13,932 bases of DNA. It comes from CAZVEV01 sp964625865 (GTDB lineage: Bacteria > Planctomycetota > Phycisphaerae > SM23-33). A program made the translations under genes and the position numbers. The notes beneath the pieces are model-generated. The model ran no database searches. It saw nothing but the letters and a program-made list of their open reading frames with translations, and was not told the origin of the DNA. The stretch spans positions 1-13,932 of the forward strand of contig CAZVEV010000149.1 in NCBI GenBank assembly GCA_964625865.1. The letters are read 5' to 3'. This document shows, piece after piece, positions 1-6,450 of the stretch (position 1 is its first letter; the number at the start of each line of letters is the position of its first letter).

Positions 1-49
1 ACACTCTTTACTGTCCAGGTCGCACCCGCGCTGGGGTGAAAGACCGTAA

Positions 50-77
50 ATTATAGCGATCTGGCGCGGCGTGTAAA
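50..77 (-). promoter_or_regulatory. sigma70-type promoter facing left, after infC
   Basis: Read on the minus strand, a -35 box TTTACA (72-77) and a -10 box TATAAT (50-55) are separated by 16 nt. In such GC-rich DNA this is a strong match to the sigma70 consensus. Transcription would start near position 43 and leave the window. In many bacteria rpmI and rplT follow infC, so I infer that this promoter serves them or another gene to the left. Bases 1-130 hold no start codon or gene that I can support, and I see no clear intrinsic terminator after infC. Confidence 0.55.
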
Positions 78-130
78 GAGCCTGTCTGACCGATCCGCAA
101 AAAAACTTCTGCCCGATCAGTCGTGGGGCG

Positions 131-817
131 TCACGCGGTCGGCCCGCTCGCGTCCTGCGGTTCGCTTGGTGCAGGCGGCGCTGCGGGTGGGGCGGCCTCG
201 GGCGCAGCGGCGGGGGCGGCCGGAGGGGCGCTCGGGGCCGATGCCTGTGGCGCCGCGGGCCTGGGCTTGGCCGCGGGCTTGGGCTTGGCGGCGGGCTTGT
301 CGCCCTTGGCCAGCGGGCCGAGGGTCATCGTGATCCGCCTGCCCTCGCGCCGGTAGTTCTGGTCGACCTTGCTGACGTCGGCGAGCGTTTCCTTGATCTC
401 GTTGAAGATCCGCTGGCCCTCGTCGATGTGCGCCAGTTCGCGCCCGCGGAACCGCAGGGAGAACTGCACGCGGTCGCCGCGCTCAAGGAACTTCCGCGCA
501 CGATTGACCTTGATCATCAGGTCGTGTGCGCCGATCTTGGGCGTCTTGATTCGGACCCCCTTCAGTTCGGTCTCATGGCGCGTGGCCTTGGACTTGCGGT
601 CCTTCTTGGCCTGGGCGTACTTCCACTTGCCGTAGTCCATGATGCGACAGACCGGGGGACTGGCCTTCGGGGCCACTTCCACCAGGTCCAGACCCGCGTC
701 CCTGGCACGCTGTTGCGCGTCTTTGACATCCACGATGCCGACTTGCTCGTTGTTCTCGTCGATCAGACGGATCGGGGAGATCCGAATTCTCTCATTGCAC
801 CGAAGATTGCTTGCGAT
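131..817 (-). CDS. infC: translation initiation factor IF-3 (non-canonical ATC start)
   Basis: IF-3 binds the 30S subunit, keeps 50S away and proofreads the start codon and initiator tRNA. The frame from 817 gives 228 residues. The N-terminal domain contains NERIRISPIRLI (8-19), DENNEQVGIV (20-29) and the signature PPVCRIMDYGKWKY (54-67); the C-terminal domain follows with KGVRIKTPKIG and FLERGDRVQFSLRFRGRE. The only standard in-frame start is a GTG at 731-733, which would delete the first conserved strand. The ATC at 815-817 keeps it and lies 8 nt after AGGAG (826-830). E. coli infC starts with AUU and is autoregulated through it, so the same logic is likely here. From about residue 171 a 58-residue Ala/Pro/Lys tail extends the protein beyond the usual length of about 180. 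The gene follows thrS in the same frame after 84 nt, presumably in one operon. Identity is certain; the start is inferred. Confidence 0.95.
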   Translation of the reverse strand: MASNLRCNERIRISPIRLIDENNEQVGIVDVKDAQQRARDAGLDLVEVAPKASPPVCRIMDYGKWKYAQAKKDRKSKATRHETELKGVRIKTPKIGAHDLMIKVNRARKFLERGDRVQFSLRFRGRELAHIDEGQRIFNEIKETLADVSKVDQNYRREGRRITMTLGPLAKGDKPAAKPKPAAKPRPAAPQASAPSAPPAAPAAAPEAAPPAAPPAPSEPQDASGPTA

Positions 818-825
818 AGCCGTGT

Positions 826-830
826 CTCCT
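826..830 (-). promoter_or_regulatory. Shine-Dalgarno that fixes the infC start
   Basis: AGGAG on the minus strand lies 8 nt upstream of the ATC codon at 815-817. There is no other good Shine-Dalgarno in the 84 nt between the thrS stop and that codon that fits the infC frame. It is the main sequence argument for the ATC start, together with the conserved IF-3 N-terminus. Confidence 0.65.
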
Positions 831-901
831 GTATCACGTTTTGCCGCCGGCGCGGGCGCTCCACCGCGGAGGGCTGCCCGACGACAGGTGTTAATCTCAT
901 T

Positions 902-2905
902 CTAGTCCGCCTGGTCCGCGCCTTGCGGGATCAGCGGGTTGTGGTCTTGCTTACCTCTTGTTCGGATCTCGGCCGTCAATGCCGCCACGAGGTCGTCAAC
1001 GCTGAAGGCCCCGGCGTCGCCGGCGGTGCGATGACGCACCGACACGGTGGCGCCGTCGGCCTCCCGCTGGCCCACGACGGCCATGTAGGGCGTCTTGGCG
1101 AGGGTGGCCTTGCGGATCTTGGCGCCGATCTTCTCGGGTGAGTTGTCCAACTCCACGCGGACCCCGGCGGCCAGCAGGGCCTGCACGACGGTCTGGGCGT
1201 AGTCGTTGAACTTGTCGCTGACCGGCAGGACGGCCAACTGCACCGGCGCCAGCCACAGCGGAAAGGCGCCGGCAAAATGCTCGATGAGAATGCCCACGAA
1301 CCGCTCGGGCGAGCCCAGCGGGGCGCGGTGGATCATCACGGGGCGATGGGAGGCGTTGTCGGCGCCGATGTAATCGATGTCAAACCGCTCGGGCAGGTTG
1401 TAGTCGACCTGTATGGTCCCGAGCTGCCACTCCCGCCCGAGGCAGTCCTTGACGACGAAGTCGATCTTGGGCCCGTAGAAGGCCGCCTCGCCGGGCTCCT
1501 CGGTGTAGTTCATGCCCAGGCGCTTGACGACGTTGCGGATGTTGGTCTCGGCGCGGTCCCAGTTCTCCGCCGAGCCGGTGTACTTGGAACTGTCAGGGTC
1601 CCGCAGGCCGATCCGGACGCGGTAGTCCGTCAGCGTCAGCGTCTCGAGGATCAGCTTGGTCAGGGCGACGCACGATTCGACTTCGGCTTCCAGTTGGTCC
1701 GGTGTGCAGAAGATGTGCGCGTCGTCCTGGGTGAAGCCCCGCACGCGGGTCAGGCCGCTCAGTTGCCCCGAGGCCTCGAAGCGGTACACCGTGCCGAACT
1801 CCGACAGTCGCACGGGCAGTTCGCGATAGCTCCGCTGGGTGACCTTGTAGATCTGGATGTGGTGGGGGCAGTTCATGGGCTTGAGGATGTAGCCGTCGTC
1901 GGCGCCGATGGCCATCGTGGGAAACAGCCCGTGCTCGTAGTACGGATAGTGCCCGCTGGTTCGGTACAGATCCAGCTTGCCGATGTGCGGGGTGATGACG
2001 GCCTGGTAGCCGCGCTTCAGCAACTCGCCTCGCAGCCAGCCCTCGAGTTCCATGCGGACGATCGTGCCCTTGGGCATCCAGAGGGGCAGGCCCGCGCCGA
2101 CGTCGTCGGAGAGCATGAACAGGCCCAACTGCTTGCCCAGGATACGGTGATCGCGTTTGCGGGCCTCCTCGACGCGGGCAAGGTGTGCCTTCTGGGCCTT
2201 TTTGTCGAAGAATGCGGTCCCGTAGACGCGGGTGAGCATCTTGTTCGCTTCGTCGCCTCGCCAGTACGCCCCGGCGGCGGTCAGCAGCTTGAAGGCCTTG
2301 ACGTGCCCGGTATGGGGCAGGTGCGGACCTCGACACATATCCACGAAATCGCCCTGGGCGTACAGGCTGACGGTCTGGACGCCCTCGGCGGCGACCAGGT
2401 CGTCGATCATCTCGATCTTGTAGGCCTGCCCGAGCTGTTCGAAGCGGGCCTTGGCCTCGTCGACGGACAACTCGATCCGCTCGAGGGGGAGCTTCTCGCC
2501 GATGATCGCCTTCATTTCGGCTTCGACCTTCGGCAGGTCCTCGCTGCTGATGGCCTGGGGCAGGTCGAAGTCGTAGTAGAACCCGTACTGGAAATCGTCG
2601 GTCAGGGCCGGGCCGATGGTGTACTTGACTTCGGGGCCGTACAGGCGCACCATCGCCTGGGCCAGCACGTGGGCGGCGGTATGGCGGAGAATCTCCATCG
2701 CCTCGTCGTCGCGGGCGGTCAGCAGGCGCAGATCGCTCGTACCGTCGGGCAGGGGGCAGGCCATGTCGCAGGTCTGTCCGTTGACGACGGCGGCCACCGC
2801 CGCCCTTGCCAGACCGGGGGAGATCTCCTCGGCCACGTCGCTCGGCGCGACCGGGTGGTCGTAGGTCCTGGTACTTCCGTCAGGCAGTGTTACGGTAATG
2901 TTCAT
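902..2905 (-). CDS. thrS: threonine--tRNA ligase
   Basis: This class II aminoacyl-tRNA synthetase charges tRNA(Thr) and hydrolyses Ser-tRNA(Thr). It is full length (667 aa). The domains in order are an N-terminal TGS domain (about 1-62), the editing domain with HTAAH (75-79) and the Cys of DMCRGPHL (C191), the catalytic core, and a C-terminal anticodon-binding domain from about 553. The zinc ligands expected from E. coli ThrRS are present: C346 in MNCPHH, H397 in QDDAHIFC and H526 in MIHRAPLGS. Motif 2 is visible as YRFEASG..SGLTRVRGFTQDD. The ATG at 2905 begins the TGS strand MNITVTLPDGS; the Shine-Dalgarno is weak (AGGG about 10 nt upstream). infC follows 84 nt downstream, the usual order. 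A promoter candidate lies at 3121-3150. Confidence 0.98.
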   Translation of the reverse strand: MNITVTLPDGSTRTYDHPVAPSDVAEEISPGLARAAVAAVVNGQTCDMACPLPDGTSDLRLLTARDDEAMEILRHTAAHVLAQAMVRLYGPEVKYTIGPALTDDFQYGFYYDFDLPQAISSEDLPKVEAEMKAIIGEKLPLERIELSVDEAKARFEQLGQAYKIEMIDDLVAAEGVQTVSLYAQGDFVDMCRGPHLPHTGHVKAFKLLTAAGAYWRGDEANKMLTRVYGTAFFDKKAQKAHLARVEEARKRDHRILGKQLGLFMLSDDVGAGLPLWMPKGTIVRMELEGWLRGELLKRGYQAVITPHIGKLDLYRTSGHYPYYEHGLFPTMAIGADDGYILKPMNCPHHIQIYKVTQRSYRELPVRLSEFGTVYRFEASGQLSGLTRVRGFTQDDAHIFCTPDQLEAEVESCVALTKLILETLTLTDYRVRIGLRDPDSSKYTGSAENWDRAETNIRNVVKRLGMNYTEEPGEAAFYGPKIDFVVKDCLGREWQLGTIQVDYNLPERFDIDYIGADNASHRPVMIHRAPLGSPERFVGILIEHFAGAFPLWLAPVQLAVLPVSDKFNDYAQTVVQALLAAGVRVELDNSPEKIGAKIRKATLAKTPYMAVVGQREADGATVSVRHRTAGDAGAFSVDDLVAALTAEIRTRGKQDHNPLIPQGADQAD

Positions 2906-3120
2906 GAGTAAAGCCCTGCGGGCCGCCGGCGACCGGTCCCCGTCGAAGTGTCTCGTTCACACGTCAAAAAAGCCGACCCGCGACGGGGATGCTGACGATG
3001 GCACGAGAGCACCTGCCGGGATGTGTCCCAGCGGTCACTCAACATGTCGTCGTTGTCGTCTGTGTCTGCATCACGTCGCTTATCGGCTTGTTTGGGCTAC
3101 AGTATGATACGCGCACGAAG

Positions 3121-3150
3121 AAAATACCGCGCCGCCGGGGGCGGTGTCAA
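3121..3150 (-). promoter_or_regulatory. candidate thrS-infC promoter
   Basis: On the minus strand a perfect -35 box TTGACA (3145-3150) is followed after 18 nt by TATTTT (3121-3126, 4 of 6 matches). It lies between the stop of the phosphorylase gene (3201) and thrS, so thrS would have its own promoter. A start near 3114 would give an untranslated leader of about 210 nt. I see no T-box or other known leader in it. Apart from this promoter, the 295 bases 2906-3200 hold nothing I recognise. Confidence 0.45.
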
Positions 3151-3200
3151 GTCGGACGGGCCTTGTTTCCCAACGCCCCACTGGAAATCGCCAATCGCGC

Positions 3201-5765
3201 TCACGCCCAGCGGATCATGGTCATGTCGCGCGGGTTGACCAGCAGGTTGTGACGCGGCATGACGCGGACGGTGTAGCCGGCCTTGCCCGTTGCATCGCAG
3301 GGCATCTCGGCGGCGTACCGCACGCGCGAGCCTTCGGGCTGGCCGATCTGCTCCAGAGGCATGGCCTGTCCGTCGTTGAGCTGGCCGTCCTCGTCGAGCG
3401 AGCCGTAGTACAACTCGACGGCCAGGTCATCCGGCGACAGGGCGCCAATGTCGATGACGGCCTCGATGCGTATGGACTGGCCCACGGCGGCGCCGCTGTC
3501 TTCGTGCATCGAGTCGCTGACGCTCTCGATTCGCAGGGCGTCGAAGTTCTCGCCCACGCGCTGCTTCCAGTCGCTCAGTTCCCTGGCACTGGCCATATCG
3601 TCGCCGGTCAGTTGGTCCCAGTACTGCGCCGCGGGGCGATAGAACATCTCCGCGTAGTCGCGGACCATGCGGTTGGTGTTGAACACGGGGGCCAGTTCGA
3701 CCATGGTGGCTTTCATCATCCTGATCCACTCGCGGGGCAGGTTGTCGCTGCCGCGGTCGTAGAAGGCCGGCACGATCTCCTTCTCGATCAGGTCGTACAG
3801 CGCCTGGGACTCGACGTCGTTCTGATACTCCAGGTCGTCGTAGGTCTCGCCCGAACCGATGGTCCATCCGGTCGACGGCTGGTAGCCCTCGACCCACCAC
3901 CCGTCGAGGACCGAGAGGTTCAGCCCGCCGTTGGCGGCGACCTTCATCCCGCTGGTGCCCGACGCTTCCATCGGGCGCAGCGGCGTGTTCAGCCAGACGT
4001 CCACGCCCTGGACGAGATACCGCGCGACGTTCATGTCGTAGTCTTCGAGGAACACCAGCGATCGCCGGAACGGCTCTTGCCGCGTGATATGGACGATCTG
4101 CCTGATCAGGTCCTTTCCCGGGTTGTCGCGCGGATGGGCCTTGCCCGCGAAGATGATCTGCACCCGCTTGCCGGGTGAATTGAGCAACTGGGCCAGCCGG
4201 TCGATGTCGGCCAGGATCAGCGTGGCTCGCTTGTACGTGGCGAACCGGCGGGCAAAGCCGATCGTCAGGGCCTCGGGATCGAGGATCTCGGTGGCCTTGG
4301 CGACTTCGGAGGCCCCCGCGCCGCGCTTGACCAGTTGGTCGTATACCCGCCGCCGCGCAAAGGCGACCAGTCGCTCGCGGCGCCGCTCGTGGGTCCGCCA
4401 GACTTCCGTATCCGGGATGCGCTCGGCGCGGTTCCACACGCTCATGTCCGACGGCTTCTCGTGCCACCGCGGCCCGAGATAGCGATCGTACAACTGGGCC
4501 AGTTCGTCGCTGATCCACGTCCGCGTGTGGATGCCGTTGGTGATGTGACCGATGGGAATCTCGCTGACCGGCACGCCGGGCCACACGCCGGTCCACAGCT
4601 TGCGGCTGACCAGCCCGTGCAGTTCGCTCACGCCGTTGCGGTAGTTGCTCAGGCGCAGGGCGAGGACAGTCAGGCTCATCGGCTCGTCCGCGTTGGACGC
4701 GTCTTGTCGCCCCAAGGCCAGAAAGCGGTCCCTGTCCAGGCCGAACTGCCCCCAGTAGTTGGCGAAGTACTTGTCGATCAGCCACGGCTCGAACGCGTCG
4801 TTGCCCGCCGGAACGGGCGTGTGGGTAGTGAACACGCTGGAGGCCTTGACCGCCTCCATGCCCTGCTCAAACGACACGCCCTGCTCGGCCATCAGCATGC
4901 GAACGCGTTCCAGGCCGAGGAAGGCCGAATGGCCCTCATTCATGTGGAACGCCTTGGGACTGATGCCCAGCGCGCGGAGCATCCTGACCCCGCCGATGCC
5001 CAGGAGGATCTCCTGGCGGATGCGCATCTCCTGGTCGCCGCCGTACAGTTGGGCCGTGATGTGGCGGTCCTCGGGCGAGTTCTGCGGGACGTTGGTGTCC
5101 ATCAGGAACAGGTGGATTCGTCCCACGTGGGCCAGCCAGACCTGCGCATGACAGGTGCGATTGGCCATCTCGACCTGGATCGTTACCGGCTCGCCGTCAT
5201 TGTCCCTGACCAGTTCGACCGGCATGTTGTGGAAGTCGTTGCGGGGGAACAGTTCGAGCTGCCACCCGTCGGCGTTGAGACGCTGGCGGAAGAAGCCCTG
5301 CTGGTAGAGCAGGCCGACGGCCACCAACGGAATGTCCAGCGCCGAGGCGCTCTTGAGATGGTCTCCCGCCAACACGCCCAGGCCGCCGGAGTAGATCGGG
5401 AGGCATTCGCTGATGCCGTACTCGGCACAGAAGTACGCCACCTGCGGCGTGCTGCGGTCCCCGCCGTAGGTCTTGGGCCACCAGCCGGGCTTGCGAAGAT
5501 ACGTCTGGAGCGTGGTCTGGACGCGCTCAACGTGGGCCAGGAACCCTTCGTCCTGGGCCATTTCCTCCAGGCGCTGCTGGTCGATTCGCCCAAGCAGTGC
5601 CACCGGATTGTGGTAGACGGCCTCCCAGCCGTCGCTGTCCAGGCGTCGGAACAGGTCCCGTGCCTCGCCGTGCCAAGACACCCATAGGTTGTGGGCTATG
5701 TCGAGAAGCGGCTTGAGCTTGTCGGGCAGGGACGGGGCGATGGTAAACGTCCGTAGTGGTCGCAT
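3201..5765 (-). CDS. glgP: alpha-glucan (glycogen/maltodextrin) phosphorylase, DUF3417 type
   Basis: This GT35 enzyme phosphorolyses alpha-1,4-glucans to glucose-1-phosphate using pyridoxal phosphate. At 854 aa it fits the alpha-glucan phosphorylase branch (TIGR02094-like) rather than the classical E. coli GlgP/MalP branch. It opens with a DUF3417-like domain (MRPLRTFTIAPSLPDKLKPL and NLWVSWHGEARDLF, about 1-105). The catalytic part follows: YFCAEYGISECLPIYSGGLG (111-130), AGDHLKSASAL, HMNEGHSAF (274-282), VFTTHTPVPAGND (311-323), GFARRFATYKR (503-513) and the PLP site EASGTSGMK with Lys608. The last ~90 residues form a beta-rich tail. The ATG at 5763-5765 fits the family N-terminus; AAGGA lies about 14 nt upstream, so the ribosome site is weak. 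It is the only carbohydrate gene here, and the thrS-infC pair downstream appears to have its own promoter. The symbol is approximate, since maltodextrin specificity cannot be read from sequence. Confidence 0.93.
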   Translation of the reverse strand: MRPLRTFTIAPSLPDKLKPLLDIAHNLWVSWHGEARDLFRRLDSDGWEAVYHNPVALLGRIDQQRLEEMAQDEGFLAHVERVQTTLQTYLRKPGWWPKTYGGDRSTPQVAYFCAEYGISECLPIYSGGLGVLAGDHLKSASALDIPLVAVGLLYQQGFFRQRLNADGWQLELFPRNDFHNMPVELVRDNDGEPVTIQVEMANRTCHAQVWLAHVGRIHLFLMDTNVPQNSPEDRHITAQLYGGDQEMRIRQEILLGIGGVRMLRALGISPKAFHMNEGHSAFLGLERVRMLMAEQGVSFEQGMEAVKASSVFTTHTPVPAGNDAFEPWLIDKYFANYWGQFGLDRDRFLALGRQDASNADEPMSLTVLALRLSNYRNGVSELHGLVSRKLWTGVWPGVPVSEIPIGHITNGIHTRTWISDELAQLYDRYLGPRWHEKPSDMSVWNRAERIPDTEVWRTHERRRERLVAFARRRVYDQLVKRGAGASEVAKATEILDPEALTIGFARRFATYKRATLILADIDRLAQLLNSPGKRVQIIFAGKAHPRDNPGKDLIRQIVHITRQEPFRRSLVFLEDYDMNVARYLVQGVDVWLNTPLRPMEASGTSGMKVAANGGLNLSVLDGWWVEGYQPSTGWTIGSGETYDDLEYQNDVESQALYDLIEKEIVPAFYDRGSDNLPREWIRMMKATMVELAPVFNTNRMVRDYAEMFYRPAAQYWDQLTGDDMASARELSDWKQRVGENFDALRIESVSDSMHEDSGAAVGQSIRIEAVIDIGALSPDDLAVELYYGSLDEDGQLNDGQAMPLEQIGQPEGSRVRYAAEMPCDATGKAGYTVRVMPRHNLLVNPRDMTMIRWA

Positions 5766-5998
5766 GATTCTTCTGCAATTCCTTGGTCAAGCCGAACGAT
5801 ATCGTATCGGCGCCCGCACGTCCAGCGGGCAAGATCAATCGAAGCCTATGGTTAAACTCATCGGCAATCGCCGGGCGGGCCATTACCTGATTCTAGCCGC
5901 CCAGGTCCGTCGGGGGCGCCGGGCGCCGTCGAGCCCCGCCGGACCCCCTGGCAGGCGTCAGGAGGCGGCCTGAGCGACGATCTGGCGTTCAGGCGGGT

Positions 5999-6018
5999 GG
6001 CCGTCGTTTTCGACGGCC
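5999..6018. repeat. perfect 8-bp inverted repeat with TTTT loop
   Basis: GGCCGTCG (5999-6006), TTTT, CGACGGCC (6011-6018) form a perfect stem-loop in the divergent intergenic region. No T-tract follows on either strand and no gene converges here, so a terminator is unlikely. It could be an operator or an RNA structure. Confidence 0.5.
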
Positions 6019-6069
6019 GAAGGCGGCCAGGGGGCGGCCGGTGCGTTTGGCCGGGTCGCTGCGCGCGGA

Positions 6070-6089
6070 CCCGTCGCAGTCGGCTGCGA
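6070..6089. repeat. perfect 8-bp inverted repeat with TCGG loop
   Basis: CGTCGCAG (6070-6077), TCGG, CTGCGACG (6082-6089) form a second perfect stem-loop, 51 nt after the first. It lacks a following T-run. Both stems share the CGTCG/CGACG word, so they may be related elements or sites for one regulator; this is inference. Confidence 0.5.
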
Positions 6090-6204
6090 CGAATCAAGTT
6101 ATGCCCGTCGTTTCGATGGCCGATGATAGTGATGATCGTGTCCACTGCGCTTTCCTGCGTCCGCGGCTGCGGATCAGACGTAGAATGTAATGGTGGATGG
6201 GAAC

Positions 6205-6246
6205 ATGAAGGACGTGCCTTCAGGCGGGGTGCTCAGGAGGAGGTGA
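6205..6246 (+). CDS. possible 13-codon upstream ORF (leader peptide?)
   Basis: ATG at 6205 opens a 13-codon frame, MKDVPSGGVLRRR, whose last three sense codons are AGG AGG AGG and whose stop TGA (6244-6246) is part of the Shine-Dalgarno of the next ORF. That next ORF begins one codon later in the same frame. The ORF also covers a 6-bp hairpin (TGAAGG 6206-6211 / CCTTCA 6217-6222). Its own ribosome site (GGTGGATGGG) is poor. It may be chance, because the AGG codons are forced by the Shine-Dalgarno. Confidence 0.2.
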   Translation: MKDVPSGGVLRRR

Positions 6247-6249
6247 CGT

Positions 6250-6450
6250 ATGCGTAGGGCGGCAAGACGGCGCCGCATGGCGACGACCGTGCGGCGGGCG
6301 AGAACCAGGCCGAGGCATTCGGGCAGGCCGCACAGGGCGGCATGGCGCGACGAAGAAGTGACCGAGCCGCCGGGCGAGGTCGAGATTTCGACGTCGGGTC
6401 AAGGCCGTCAGGTCCGGCCCGAGCGCGGCCAAGAGGCACGAGAACGATGA
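6250..6450 (+). CDS. small basic protein, translationally coupled to the TPR gene
   Basis: This is a 66-codon ORF of unknown function. Its start is preceded by AGGAGGAGGTGA (6235-6246), the best Shine-Dalgarno in the window, with about 6 nt from GGAGG to ATG. Its TGA stop overlaps the start of the following gene as ATGA (6447-6450), a classical coupling arrangement. The product is Arg-rich (MRRAARRRRMATTVRRARTR at the N-terminus), with a short acidic stretch DEEVTEPPGEVEI near the middle, and has no signal peptide or membrane segment. I recognise no family. The low-complexity composition could come from GC-rich non-coding DNA, so it may instead act only as a translated leader for the secreted protein. 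Confidence 0.4.
   Translation: MRRAARRRRMATTVRRARTRPRHSGRPHRAAWRDEEVTEPPGEVEISTSGQGRQVRPERGQEARER

Larger units (their letters stand above)
5766..6204. other. gene-free divergent region with hairpins
   Basis: About 440 bases separate the phosphorylase gene (leftward) from the small ORFs that precede the TPR gene (rightward). No ORF here has a convincing start or protein family. Two perfect 8-bp hairpins stand out (5999-6018 and 6070-6089), along with repeated GGCGGCC words and a GGGCGCC doublet. I found no convincing -35/-10 pair for either flanking gene. The only -10-like words are TAGAAT at 6181-6186 on the plus strand and TAGAAT at 5890-5895 on the minus strand, neither with a matching -35. 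Confidence 0.5.

Noticed and set aside
90..130. Intrinsic terminator after infC (T7 run near 100-106, minus strand)
   Set aside because: The sequences on either side of the T-run do not pair in the correct register, so there is no proper stem.
1277..2911. 544-codon open frame antisense to thrS
   Set aside because: thrS is certain from catalytic and zinc motifs; the antisense product has no recognisable features.
4335..5687. 450-codon open frame antisense to the phosphorylase gene
   Set aside because: It is a mirror frame of a clear GT35 enzyme, with no motif or ribosome site.
6342..6446. Upstream in-frame start for the TPR protein
   Set aside because: It adds an Arg/Gly-rich stretch in front of a clear signal peptide and would bury it.
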